62,212 nt of DNA from Rhodospirillales bacterium (GTDB lineage: Bacteria > Pseudomonadota > Alphaproteobacteria > Reyranellales > Reyranellaceae). Shown in pieces: positions 9,495-17,570 of the stretch; positions within the stretch are counted from its first letter, which is position 1; each line of letters begins with the position of its first letter. The stretch is from assembly GCA_009377525.1 (NCBI GenBank), contig WHTW01000027.1:1-62212 (forward strand), written 5' to 3'. A model generated the notes under the pieces. The model ran no database searches and was not told where the DNA came from. It was given only the letters and a program-made list of their open reading frames with translations. A program made the translations under genes and the position numbers.

Positions 9495-10105
9495 TAGCTC
9501 GGCACGGTGGCTCTGATCGGTTTGGCCGCGCTTGAGCTGGCGCGGGCGGTGCATACACTGCTGGCATTGTTACAGCTGCATGAACCTTTCCGGTATTTCC
9601 GGCGTTTCCGACAGAGAGCGTGGTGGTCGGAGGAAGCCGAAGCCCCTATCGGTTGGGCCTGCTGCCGAATTCAGACAGTTAGCGAAGGTCCCTCGACCTC
9701 GTTGGGCCCTGGAGCACATCCCGCCCGGCAGGACGCAGCCGGACGGGATGACCGGCTCCACGGCAGGAGCGGTCTGGCACACGGTCGGATAAACGATGAA
9801 TAGAGCGACAGTCCGCTGCACCGTGCCTCAAACTTCAGTGCTTGTCAATAACTATAGTTAGGACTGATGAATCGCAGCACCCCCCGGAGATGCCGGGTTC
9901 TTTTGTTGCGACTTTTGAGGCTCAAGGAGGGGCCATACCTAGGAGCCGCCGCCGCCATCATACCATGTCTTGTGTCGCTCGACCGACGTGCAAGCAATGC
10001 TGTCACTGCATCGGATCGAGGTCGATATCAACCGTCAAAGCCTCTGTGACGAGCTACTAGGCGCACGGTTACACTCGTATTTCGTCTCACGTCGGGAGCC
10101 CGCTC
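9495..10105. other. 610 bp without a recognisable gene
   Basis: Open frames here are short, arginine-rich and without family resemblance. The only structured items are a decayed family B palindrome at 9717-9750 and a perfect 12-base palindrome TAACTATAGTTA at 9849-9860. A promoter for the downstream NTF2-like gene probably lies in the last hundred bases, but I see no convincing boxes. Confidence 0.5.
9717..9750 (+). repeat. Decayed family B palindrome
   Basis: The arms CATCCCGCCCGGC and GCCGGACGGGATG pair with one G-T type mismatch. The outer sequence GAGCACAT matches the family B element found four more times in the window. The central loop is longer and altered, so this looks like an old copy. 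Confidence 0.6.
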
Positions 10106-10648
10106 ATGCCAGCCGATCTCGCAGCCCTTTGGGAAGCCCATTGCCGTCATGAGTTCGAGACGCGCGATGTCGACGCTACGATAGCGACCATGGTGCAGCG
10201 GCCCTACGTGAATCACGTGCCGACCATGACCGGCGGCGTCGGCCACGACCAGCTGAAGCGCTTCTACAAGTACCATTTCATCGGCGGCAATCCGCCCGAC
10301 ACCGAGCTCAAGCCGATCAGCCGCACGGTCGGCGCCGACCAGATCGTCGACGAGTTGATCTTCTGCTTCACCCATACCAGTGAGATCGACTGGATGCTGC
10401 CCGGCATCGCGCCGACCGGTAAGCGCGTCGAAGTCCCGCTGGTCGCCATCGTGCGCTTCGTGGGCGACAAGGTCGCGCACGAGCACATCTACTGGGACCA
10501 GGCCTCGGTGCTGGTGCAGGTCGGCCTGCTCGAGCCTGAGGGCCTGCCGGTCGCCGGCATCGAGACGGCGCGCAAGGTCGCGGACAATACGCTGCCCAGC
10601 AACGGGCTGATGACGCGCTGGGCGTCGAGCGCCGGCAAGCCGATCTGA
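10106..10648 (+). CDS. NTF2/SnoaL-like fold protein
   Basis: A 180-residue soluble protein with the SnoaL/NTF2-like pattern: an N-terminal helix (LAALWEAHCRHEFETRDVDATIATM), a central RPYVNHVPTMTGG strand-loop, and the closing VAIVRFVGDKVAHEHIYWDQASVLVQVGLL hairpin. Such proteins act as small isomerases, hydrolases or binding proteins, so no reaction can be named. A GGAG ribosome site precedes the start. The gamma-glutamyltransferase gene follows eleven bases on, which suggests one transcript. Confidence 0.8.
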   Translation: MPADLAALWEAHCRHEFETRDVDATIATMVQRPYVNHVPTMTGGVGHDQLKRFYKYHFIGGNPPDTELKPISRTVGADQIVDELIFCFTHTSEIDWMLPGIAPTGKRVEVPLVAIVRFVGDKVAHEHIYWDQASVLVQVGLLEPEGLPVAGIETARKVADNTLPSNGLMTRWASSAGKPI

Positions 10649-10659
10649 AAAGTGGTCCG

Positions 10660-12390
10660 ATGAAGTTGACCCGCCCCACCCTGTACGGCAGCCGCCACGC
10701 CGTCTCCGCCGGCCACTACCTCGCTACGGCGGCAGGCTTCGCCATCCTCGAAGCCGGCGGCAACGCCATAGATGCCGGTTGCGCAGCGGGCATAGCGCTC
10801 GCCGTACTTCATCCCGACGAGGTGAACGTGGCCGGCGTGGCGCCGATCATGATCCGCACCGGGGCCCCAGGAGGGAAGCGGGGCAAGGTCGTCACCATCG
10901 CCGGGCTCGGTCATTGGCCCAAGCGCTTTCCGGTCGATCTCTTCATGCGCGAGCATGGCGGCAAGATGCCGTTGGGCATCCTGCGCACCGTCGTGCCGGC
11001 CGCGCCCGACGCCTGGATCACCGCCCTCGCGGATTACGGCACCATGTCGTTCGGCGACGTCGCCGGTGCCGCCGTCCGCTACGCCCGCGAAGGCTTCGCG
11101 GTGTTCGAGTACATGGCGGCCATGATCAAGCAGTACGAGGACGGCTATCGCTCGTGGCCGTCCAATGCCGCGATCTTCCTGCCCGGCGGCAAGCTGCCCC
11201 AGGTCGGCGACCGCTTCGTGCAGACCGACCTCGCCGGCACGCTGCAGTATATGATCGACCAGGAGCGCGCGGCGTCGAAACGCGGGCGGCTGGCCGGCCT
11301 CGCCGCGGCGCGTGCCGCCTTCTATTGCGGCGACATCGCCGAGACCATCGTGCGCTACCACGAGGAGAATGGCGGCTACCTGGCGCGCGACGACCTCGCC
11401 AACTTTCATAGCCGCTACGAGGAGCCGCTGAGCGTGCGCTGGCGCGACTTCGAGGTCTTCACCTGCGGTCCGTGGTGCCAGGGCCCGATGCTGGCCCAGG
11501 CGTTGCGCATGACCGAGGCGGCCGGCGGCCTGAAAGGCCTCGCGCACAACAGCGCCGACTACATCCATCTCGTCACCGAGATCATGAAGGCGGCCTGCGC
11601 CGACCGCGAGTACCGCTACGGCGATCCATTGTTCGTCGATGTCGGCATGGACGAGCTTTTGTCGGATGCCCATGTCGCGGCGCGCGTCGGTGCCATCGAC
11701 CGCGAGCGCGCCATGCCCGACATGCCACCGCCGATCGGCCGCTATCCCGGCAACATGCCGCCGCCTGCGGCTGCGTCTCGCGCCAAGAGCGACGCCGTCG
11801 TCGAGCCCGACACCTCCTACTGCTGCGCCATCGATCGCTGGGGCAATGCCATGTCGGCGACGCCGTCGGACGGCTCGTGGCGCTCGCCGGTGATTCCCGG
11901 CCTGGGCATCGTGCCGTCAGGCCGCGGCACGCAATCGCGGCCCGATCCCAGCCATCCCTCGGGCGTCGCTCCGGGCAAGCGGCCCCGGCTCACGCCCAAT
12001 CCGGCAATCGCCGTGCGCGACGACGGCAGCGTCATCCCGTTCGGCGCGCCGGGCGGCGACGTGCAGGTGCAGGCCATGCTGCAGGTGTTCCTGAATGCCT
12101 TCCATTTCGGCATGGACATCCAGGAGGCGATCGAGCAGCCGCGCTTCGCCACCTTCAGCTTCCCCAATTCCTTCGCGCCCTACACCCACCTGCCCGGCCG
12201 CCTGAACATCGAGGATCGCCTGCCGGCGGTCACGCTCGACGAGCTGCGCCGTCGCGGCCACGACGTCGAGATGTGGCCGGCGCTGACCCGCCGTGCCTGC
12301 TCGGTCGAGGCGATCCTGCTCGACAGCCGTACCGGCTTCCTGCGCGCCGGCGCCGATTTCCGCCAGCCCGCCTACGCCATGGTGAGCTAG
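10660..12390 (+). CDS. Gamma-glutamyltransferase family protein
   Basis: The 576-residue protein is an Ntn-hydrolase of the gamma-glutamyltransferase family. The N-terminal AGFAILEAGGNAIDAGCAAGIAL is typical, the nucleophile region reads EPDTSYCCAIDRWGNAMS with the conserved Thr kept, and the oxyanion-side PFGAPGGDVQVQAM motif is present. No signal peptide is visible, so it may act in the cytoplasm as an acylase or hydrolase rather than on periplasmic glutathione. Substrate unknown. Its TAG stop is formed at the border of a composite palindromic element. Confidence 0.87.
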   Translation: MKLTRPTLYGSRHAVSAGHYLATAAGFAILEAGGNAIDAGCAAGIALAVLHPDEVNVAGVAPIMIRTGAPGGKRGKVVTIAGLGHWPKRFPVDLFMREHGGKMPLGILRTVVPAAPDAWITALADYGTMSFGDVAGAAVRYAREGFAVFEYMAAMIKQYEDGYRSWPSNAAIFLPGGKLPQVGDRFVQTDLAGTLQYMIDQERAASKRGRLAGLAAARAAFYCGDIAETIVRYHEENGGYLARDDLANFHSRYEEPLSVRWRDFEVFTCGPWCQGPMLAQALRMTEAAGGLKGLAHNSADYIHLVTEIMKAACADREYRYGDPLFVDVGMDELLSDAHVAARVGAIDRERAMPDMPPPIGRYPGNMPPPAAASRAKSDAVVEPDTSYCCAIDRWGNAMSATPSDGSWRSPVIPGLGIVPSGRGTQSRPDPSHPSGVAPGKRPRLTPNPAIAVRDDGSVIPFGAPGGDVQVQAMLQVFLNAFHFGMDIQEAIEQPRFATFSFPNSFAPYTHLPGRLNIEDRLPAVTLDELRRRGHDVEMWPALTRRACSVEAILLDSRTGFLRAGADFRQPAYAMVS

Positions 12391-12511
12391 AGCGGCTTCC
12401 GATCAGATGGAACCGCTCGCGGTTCCATCTGATCGGAAACGCGTTGTTTCGATAGGAGTGCCAAGGGCATTATCCGTCCGGCTGATTCCAGCCGGACGGA
12501 TAATGCCCTCG
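12388..12511 (+). mobile_element. Composite palindromic element (A+B), TA-bordered, copy 1
   Basis: About 124 bp made of a family A hairpin (12397-12438, 20-base perfect arms around TC) and a family B hairpin (12465-12508, 20-base perfect arms around ATTC). The left border reads TA-GAGC. The right border is altered (GCCCTC). Size, palindromy and TA border suggest a MITE mobilised by a Tc1/mariner or IS630-type transposase. None is encoded in the window. Confidence 0.65.
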
Positions 12512-12528
12512 GCGGAACGCCGGTTGGA

Positions 12529-13101
12529 GTGCCGTCGTTGTCGTTCGTGCGCTTCGCAAGTCCTCTGGTCGCCTTGGTGATGGCCGGCTGCGCCGCCAGC
12601 GGCACGATCGGCGGCGCCTACTACGATCCGGCTTACGACTACTCCGAATTCTTCGCCGTCACCGATGGGCGCAACTTCCAGGTCGTCATGGCGGGCGCCC
12701 CCTTCCCCAACCAGCCGGCCGCCCAGGTGCAGCGCGCGCTGCTGCCGGTCATGCAGGCGGCCAAGCCCCGGCCCAACCTCACCTTCACCTACGCCGACCC
12801 GCCCGAGCCGCAGCGTCCCTACTACCGCATGGTGCTGGTGTTCGAGGCCGCCAACGACCTGACGGCGGCGAGCGTTTGCGCCGGCGAGATCCGCCATAAA
12901 CCACCGGTTGCAGGCCGGCCTTTCAACGTCTTCGCCATCTATTGCCGCAACGATCTCGCCCTGTCGCAGACCACCGCCCGGACGAACGCAACCGGTCCGT
13001 ATGACCCGCAGGTACAGACGCTGTTCGCCCAGCTTTTCCTGGTCCTGTTCGACGACCCGCCGCGCCGGCGCTTCCCCTTCCGCCCGTTCGGCCGCTGGTA
13101 G
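12529..13101 (+). CDS. Putative lipoprotein of unknown function
   Basis: A 190-residue protein starting at GTG with a GGTTGGA stretch just upstream. Residues 1-21 form a lipoprotein signal ending in the lipobox VMAGC, so it would be lipid-anchored in the envelope. The mature part has no family I recognise. A region with many prolines and aromatics (ADPPEPQRPYYRMVLVFEAAN) and a basic, proline-rich C-terminus (PPRRRFPFRPFGRW) are the main features. It lies between composite palindromic elements, and its TAG stop coincides with the border of one. Confidence 0.7.
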   Translation: MPSLSFVRFASPLVALVMAGCAASGTIGGAYYDPAYDYSEFFAVTDGRNFQVVMAGAPFPNQPAAQVQRALLPVMQAAKPRPNLTFTYADPPEPQRPYYRMVLVFEAANDLTAASVCAGEIRHKPPVAGRPFNVFAIYCRNDLALSQTTARTNATGPYDPQVQTLFAQLFLVLFDDPPRRRFPFRPFGRW

Positions 13102-13224
13102 AGCGTTTTCCGGTCAAGTTGAACCGCTCGCGGTTCAACTTGACCGGAAAAGCGCGCACGGGCGATCGATGTTTCACTGGGCACATTCCGTCCGGCTGAT
13201 TCCAGCCGGACGGAATGTGCTCTA
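13099..13224 (+). mobile_element. Composite palindromic element (A+B), TA-bordered, copy 2
   Basis: A 126 bp unit bounded by TA-GAGC and GCTC-TA, with family A hairpin at 13106-13151 (22-base perfect arms) and family B at 13181-13220 (18-base perfect arms). Terminal GAGC/GCTC are inverted repeats and TA on both sides looks like a target duplication. Confidence 0.7.
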
Positions 13225-13270
13225 ACGATGGACTGGCTGGCTTTCCGGGTGCAAGCTATGCGCGAGAGAC

Positions 13271-13396
13271 TAGAGCACATTCCGTTCGGCTGGAATCAGC
13301 CGAACGGAATGTGCCCGTTGAAACCCCGATCTCCCGAGCGCGCTTTTCCGATATGGCGGAACCGCTCGCGGTTCCACCATATCGGAAAACGCTCTA
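13271..13396 (-). mobile_element. Composite palindromic element (A+B), inverted copy 3
   Basis: The same 126 bp composite in the opposite orientation: family B at 13275-13314 first, then family A at 13344-13389. It is bounded by TA-GAGC and GCTC-TA. It lies 46 bp from copy 2 as a mirror image, and ends two bases before the start chosen for the next gene. Confidence 0.7.
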
Positions 13397-13398
13397 CC

Positions 13399-14244
13399 GT
13401 GTTCCAGCTCCTCCACGACCCACACCACAACGTCCTGCTCACGCGGCTCTTCGGCACCTACGTGGCGACGGACATCTCGTTGCGCGACAAGGCGGTCGGC
13501 CGCTTCGTGGCGCGCCACGGGTTGGCGCGCGGCATCATGGACTACACGGCCGTCGAGGCGATCGACATTCCCATCGAGGTCGTCGTCGAACGCTCCTCCC
13601 GGCCGCCGCAGCTGCCTGGCCAGGCGCGGGTGATCGTGGCGCCGCGCGAGCCTCTGTGGGCGATGAACCGCATCTTCGCCGCCCACCGGCTGTTCCGGCA
13701 GGGCGAGGAGCCGCTCCTGGTGCGCAGCATGGAGGAGGCCTACCGCGCACTGTCGATGGTCGATCCGGTGTTCGAGCCGGTGGCGGTCGATCCGGTGAGC
13801 CGTCTCGAAGGGGTGGCCTGCGACGTGCTGGCCGGCATCGAGTCGTCCCGCGGTGCGACCGACGCCGAGGAGCGCAAGCGGCTGCGGCGCAAGATGCTGC
13901 GCATGCTGGACACCGTGCTGGAGCGCGGGCCGGCTTCGCGCAAGGTCACGGCGATCACGCTGAGCGACGTGCTGAACGCCATGCTGAGCCGCGCCACGGT
14001 GAGCGACGCCGATCTCAAGACGACCTGCACCACCTGCAACAGCCGCCTGCCGCTGTCGCGCTACACGATCTCGGCCGGCCGCGAGACGACCTATGCCTGC
14101 CCGGGCTGCGGCCAGGTCATGGTCGTGCTTGCGGCCGCCGAGGGGACGTCCTCGTTGGCCGGCTACGAGATGGGCCGCTTCATCGTCCGCACGGCGGGCG
14201 ACATCGAATGTCCGGGCGCCATGCTGCCAAAATGCGAGCTATGA
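13399..14244 (+). CDS. SpoIIAA/STAS-like N-terminal domain with C-terminal zinc ribbon
   Basis: The 281-residue protein begins VFQLLHDPHHNVLLTRLFG and shows the pattern of small alphaproteobacterial SpoIIAA/STAS-like proteins, including VIVAPREPLWAMNRIF. Its C-terminus has a zinc ribbon (CTTC, later CPGC). The role is unknown; nucleic-acid or protein binding through the ribbon is plausible. The GTG start is uncertain: the frame stays open through the upstream palindromic element, which I treat as non-coding, and no Shine-Dalgarno sequence is seen. The element may have replaced the original leader. The CYTH-like gene follows on the same strand. Confidence 0.65.
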   Translation: MFQLLHDPHHNVLLTRLFGTYVATDISLRDKAVGRFVARHGLARGIMDYTAVEAIDIPIEVVVERSSRPPQLPGQARVIVAPREPLWAMNRIFAAHRLFRQGEEPLLVRSMEEAYRALSMVDPVFEPVAVDPVSRLEGVACDVLAGIESSRGATDAEERKRLRRKMLRMLDTVLERGPASRKVTAITLSDVLNAMLSRATVSDADLKTTCTTCNSRLPLSRYTISAGRETTYACPGCGQVMVVLAAAEGTSSLAGYEMGRFIVRTAGDIECPGAMLPKCEL

Positions 14245-14287
14245 CCTCCCGATCTCGCCTATAGTCGGGCGTCGAGGGGGAGGTCCC

Positions 14288-15235
14288 ATGAGCAAGACCA
14301 AGGAAGCCGCCAAGTCGGTGGCCAAGCCGACGATCCGAGTCCGCCATCTGCCGGCGATCAAGCCCGGCAAATATGCCGACGGCCTGCCGTACGACGAGAT
14401 CCGCTATCTCGAGTGCAAGCTGATCCTCAAGCCCAATCACTTCACCTCGCGGCAGAGCCTGTTCGACTTCTGCAAGGTGCTGCGCCGGCCGGCCAAGGCG
14501 ACCGGCGTGACCTTCGATCCCGTGACCTTCACCGAGCGGCCGCTCGCCATCCGCGAGGTGCTGTTCGTCGATACTCACGACTTCCGGCTGTACAACAACG
14601 CCTTCATCCTGCGCCGCCGCATCCCCTACCAGGACGGCTTCCCGATCGGCTCGCCGGAGATCGTCTTCAAGTTCCGCCACACCGACCCGCAGAAAACGGC
14701 CGAGCTCGACATGCGGCCGCACATCAGCGGCGACTACCGCATCAAGTTCAAGGCCGAGGCCCTGCCGCTCAAGGACGGGCTGGGCGGCGTGCGCATGCTC
14801 TACTCGCACAATGTCGAGTTCCATCTCGAGAGCGCGATCATGAGCGACCGCATGTCGATGGAGCGCATCGCCCAGGCGCTGCCCGCGCTGCAGTCGATCC
14901 CGTGGGAGAAGGACGAACGCGCCGAACTGGTCGGCGGCACCATCGTCGAGGAAGTGCTGCAGGACATCGGCGAACTCGATTTCGGCAACCGCATGCGGGC
15001 GATGTGCAACGTCGCGCTGTGGCGCAATCGCGGCGACCATGCGCCGCTGATCGGCGAGTTCGCCTTCCAGCTCAAGTTCCGCCGCCGCGAGGACCTGACC
15101 GACGAGGCGCTGGGGCGCTGCGAGGCGTTCTTCCTGGCGCTGCAGGCCGAGGCGCGCGACTGGATCCAGCTCGGCGCCACCAAGACCGGCGTGGTCTACC
15201 GGCTGAAGGGCAACCCGCCGCACGACCACGAATGA
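14288..15235 (+). CDS. CYTH-like (triphosphate-tunnel) protein
   Basis: A 315-residue protein behind a strong GGGGGAGG ribosome site. Several strands alternate charged residues as in CYTH/triphosphate tunnel enzymes: YLECKLIL, VLFVDTHDFRLYNNAFILRRR, EIVFKFRHTD and YRIKFKAEAL. These would line a basic barrel that binds polyphosphate or nucleoside triphosphate. The canonical ExExK is only partly matched (ECK), so this is an inference from pattern rather than a firm family assignment. The N-terminal lysine-rich stretch (SKTKEAAKSVAKPTIR) is probably disordered. Confidence 0.6.
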   Translation: MSKTKEAAKSVAKPTIRVRHLPAIKPGKYADGLPYDEIRYLECKLILKPNHFTSRQSLFDFCKVLRRPAKATGVTFDPVTFTERPLAIREVLFVDTHDFRLYNNAFILRRRIPYQDGFPIGSPEIVFKFRHTDPQKTAELDMRPHISGDYRIKFKAEALPLKDGLGGVRMLYSHNVEFHLESAIMSDRMSMERIAQALPALQSIPWEKDERAELVGGTIVEEVLQDIGELDFGNRMRAMCNVALWRNRGDHAPLIGEFAFQLKFRRREDLTDEALGRCEAFFLALQAEARDWIQLGATKTGVVYRLKGNPPHDHE

Positions 15236-15243
15236 ACGCATCC

Positions 15244-15330
15244 TCTTGCCGGAGCGCGGACCTCGAGGTCCGCATCTTCGTCATCGATACGATGAGATGA
15301 GCGGACCTGGAGGTCCGCGCTCCGGCAAGA
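15244..15330 (+). repeat. Family C long palindrome
   Basis: An outer 20-base arm (TCTTGCCGGAGCGCGGACCT and its complement) encloses a short AT-richer core. It lies between the CYTH-like gene and the convergent DUF2141 gene, so it may also end transcription, though it lacks a T tract. Confidence 0.8.
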
Positions 15331-15348
15331 CGTTGGTCAGCATCCGCT

Positions 15349-15792
15349 CTACGGATAGGTGATGGTCACCGGCCAGGTCGTGGCGCCGCCGGCATAGCTG
15401 TAGGCCGCCGAGTTGAAGGACGGCGGGCCCATGCCGATCGTGGCATTGCGCGAGAAGCCGTAAGGATCCTGCGGCATGCCGAACATGCCGGTATTCATCT
15501 TCGTTTGGCCAGCTACCGCCTTGAAATAGGCCACGGCGTAGGTGCCGGGCGGGACGTCAGTGAAGGTACAGGTCGCCGTCAAGTTGGCGATCGGCGCCTC
15601 GACCCCCTTGAACTCCTGGCCGTTCTTGGGAAACGTCGCGGCGGAGTTGAAAAGGCCGCAACGCACGCTGCCGGTGTTGTCGCGCAGCCCGCTCACCACG
15701 ACGCTGATCGTGTTGCCCTGCTGAGCTTCAGCGGCGACCGCAGCAAGCCCTGCGGCGATCACCATCGCCGCCATTGGAATCCTCGAACGCAT
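15349..15792 (-). CDS. DUF2141 family exported protein
   Basis: A 147-residue secreted protein with signal peptide (RIPMAAMVIAAGLAAVAAEAQ). The mature sequence fits DUF2141: VVSGLRDNTGSVRCGLFN, the CTFTDVPPGTYAVAYF core and the later GMPQDPYGFSRNA. These are small Ig-like beta sandwiches of unknown function found in the periplasm or outer envelope. It starts eleven bases after the outer-membrane barrel gene on the same strand, so the two are probably one transcript. Confidence 0.85.
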   Translation of the reverse strand: MRSRIPMAAMVIAAGLAAVAAEAQQGNTISVVVSGLRDNTGSVRCGLFNSAATFPKNGQEFKGVEAPIANLTATCTFTDVPPGTYAVAYFKAVAGQTKMNTGMFGMPQDPYGFSRNATIGMGPPSFNSAAYSYAGGATTWPVTITYP

Positions 15793-15803
15793 TTTTAGCC
15801 CCC

Positions 15804-17171
15804 TCAGTCTACCGCCTCCGCGGTCATGGTTTTCCCCCCGATCCCGAGCTTGTACGAGATGCCGGCACGGATCGTGTGGTTCAATGGCTGATAGTTCACG
15901 CCCGACATCACTTCCTTCTGCTCGAACTGACTGAAGCGATACTCCAGCCGTGTCGTCCAGCCGCCGGTCACCGCCATCTCGATGCCCGGTCCCACCGTGA
16001 AGCCGCTGAAGGTCGTGTCGCGCTGGGCGAACGGCGCCACGCCGCCGAACGAAGTGCCGGCCGATGCGTGCACATTGAGCTGGCTGTAGCCGCCCGCCGC
16101 ATAGAGCAGCGTCGACGGCACCGGCAGCCAGCCAAGGCGACCCATGACACTCCACTGCCGGTTCTGCTCGGCCGTGGCGTAAGCGCTGCCGCCCGGCACA
16201 TTGAGGTTGATGCCGCCGGCGATTCCCTGGAACGTGTAGTCGGCCATCACGCCGACCAGCGCCTGTGGCGAGAACTGCCAGTCGCCGCCGGCGAAGAAGC
16301 CGCCAAGCAGGCCCTGGCTGCCGCTGTTGAAGCTGGTCGAGGCCGTGCCGGCGAAGGTGTTGGTCTGGGCGAAGCCCATGCCGCCGCCGATCGCGCCGCC
16401 GAGATAGACGCCTGTCCAGTTGAAGGGCTGAGAACTGCCGGCGAACGACTGGTCGGACGACACCATGCCCAGGCCACCGAAGCGATAGCTGAGGCCGGCG
16501 CGGATCGCGTGCGTCGACGGTTCCATCGAAATGCCGGTGCTGCCGATGGTCTGGCGTCCGAACTGGCTGTAGCGATACTCCAGCTTGGCCGACAGGTTGT
16601 TGGTCAGCATGGTTTCGAAGCCTGGACCGAAGGTCCAGCCTTTCATCGTGTTGTTGGTCGAGAAGCTAGCGGTTACGCCGGGCACCGCCGCGGTGCCGCT
16701 GGTGTTGATGATCTGCCCGGCATAGCCGCCCGTAAAGTAGAGCAGCGTCGAGGGATCGGCCAGGAAGCCGGCGCGCAACAGCACCGCCCAGCCGAAGCCG
16801 GTGTTCTGGTTGACCTGGGCAAAGGCGCCGGGAACGCTTGCGGAAACCGAGCCGTTGAAACCGGCGTAGCTCGCCTCGGCCATCAGGCCGACGATGCCTC
16901 GCTGGGTGATCTGGTAGTCGACGCCGCCGTAGATAGAGCCAAGGACGCCGCTTTGGCCGCTGCCGTGGACGTTGGTGTTCAGACCTGGACCGCCGACGTC
17001 GAGCCGATTGAAGGTGCCCCCGGCGCCAAACGCGGCGCCCACATAAAAACCGGTCCACACGGGACCGAAGTCTCTGGCTGGAATGGGAACCGGGGGTGTC
17101 TGCGCACCGGCCGGCAACGACACAGCGACCATAACGGCCACTGCACTACAGAGCGGGCTGACTCTCTTCAT
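15804..17171 (-). CDS. Tandem double outer-membrane beta-barrel protein (Omp25/OmpA-like barrel)
   Basis: A 455-residue protein with signal peptide (KRVSPLCSAVAVMVAVSLPAGAQ). It contains two complete barrel units of about 210 residues. The first runs from WTGFYVGAAFGAGG to HAIRAGLSYRF, the second from WTGVYLGGAIGGG to HTIRAGISYKLG. Each unit has the alternating beta-strand pattern and the LEYR(Y/F)SQF strand typical of alphaproteobacterial Omp25/Omp31-like proteins, which normally have only one unit. The product would be two adjacent barrels or one large barrel. The methionine chosen starts the signal peptide. Confidence 0.85.
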   Translation of the reverse strand: MKRVSPLCSAVAVMVAVSLPAGAQTPPVPIPARDFGPVWTGFYVGAAFGAGGTFNRLDVGGPGLNTNVHGSGQSGVLGSIYGGVDYQITQRGIVGLMAEASYAGFNGSVSASVPGAFAQVNQNTGFGWAVLLRAGFLADPSTLLYFTGGYAGQIINTSGTAAVPGVTASFSTNNTMKGWTFGPGFETMLTNNLSAKLEYRYSQFGRQTIGSTGISMEPSTHAIRAGLSYRFGGLGMVSSDQSFAGSSQPFNWTGVYLGGAIGGGMGFAQTNTFAGTASTSFNSGSQGLLGGFFAGGDWQFSPQALVGVMADYTFQGIAGGINLNVPGGSAYATAEQNRQWSVMGRLGWLPVPSTLLYAAGGYSQLNVHASAGTSFGGVAPFAQRDTTFSGFTVGPGIEMAVTGGWTTRLEYRFSQFEQKEVMSGVNYQPLNHTIRAGISYKLGIGGKTMTAEAVD

Positions 17172-17570
17172 GACTGTCTGCAGAATATCACACAACCAAT
17201 GCAGTCGAAAGCGGATAGGCCCGTACAATCGCCTTACCGAAAGAGCTGCGTCCGCGGCCCTGCATCAGTCGCTGCCAAGCTTGCTCGTCGCGAACGCCGC
17301 TGCTGCGCAGCAAGCACCACCGCCTCGGTACCACGGACTGCCGCGCACGTGCAGGTGCCAATCCGTTCGGCAGTCTCGCTCGCCTCGGGCGCGCCGCCCT
17401 CGCACGCGCGGCTTCGCCTTTATCATGCCCAGAACCGACGGCGGCGGCGCCGATGATGGCCATTCCATGATCTTGCGCGCCGCGCCGAAGATGTCCCCGG
17501 GCGTGCGGATGTGCAACAAAAGCGCCCTGCCCTGAGATACAAGTGTCTGACGGGCGCCCGGAGGCCTCCC
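17172..17570. other. Intergenic region, about 400 bp, nothing recognised
   Basis: Between the divergent barrel and multicopper oxidase genes. Open frames on both strands are arginine-rich, lack ribosome sites and resemble no family. Promoters for both neighbours should lie here, but no boxes stand out. Confidence 0.5.

Noticed and set aside
9507..9803. A 98-codon frame after opgH
   Set aside because: No ribosome site or family resemblance, and it runs through a decayed palindrome.
9849..9860. Perfect 12-base palindrome TAACTATAGTTA as an operator
   Set aside because: No nearby regulator gene or promoter boxes, and a single short palindrome is weak evidence.
13228..13398. N-terminal extension of the zinc-ribbon gene through the palindromic element
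   Set aside because: The extension translates the repeat (NGMCPLKPRSPERAF) and has no ribosome site; the frame is open there by chance.
15244..15330. Family C palindromes as rho-independent terminators
   Set aside because: They lack T tracts, occur inside an operon (33776) and are far longer than terminators. They are treated as interspersed repeats that may incidentally stop transcription.
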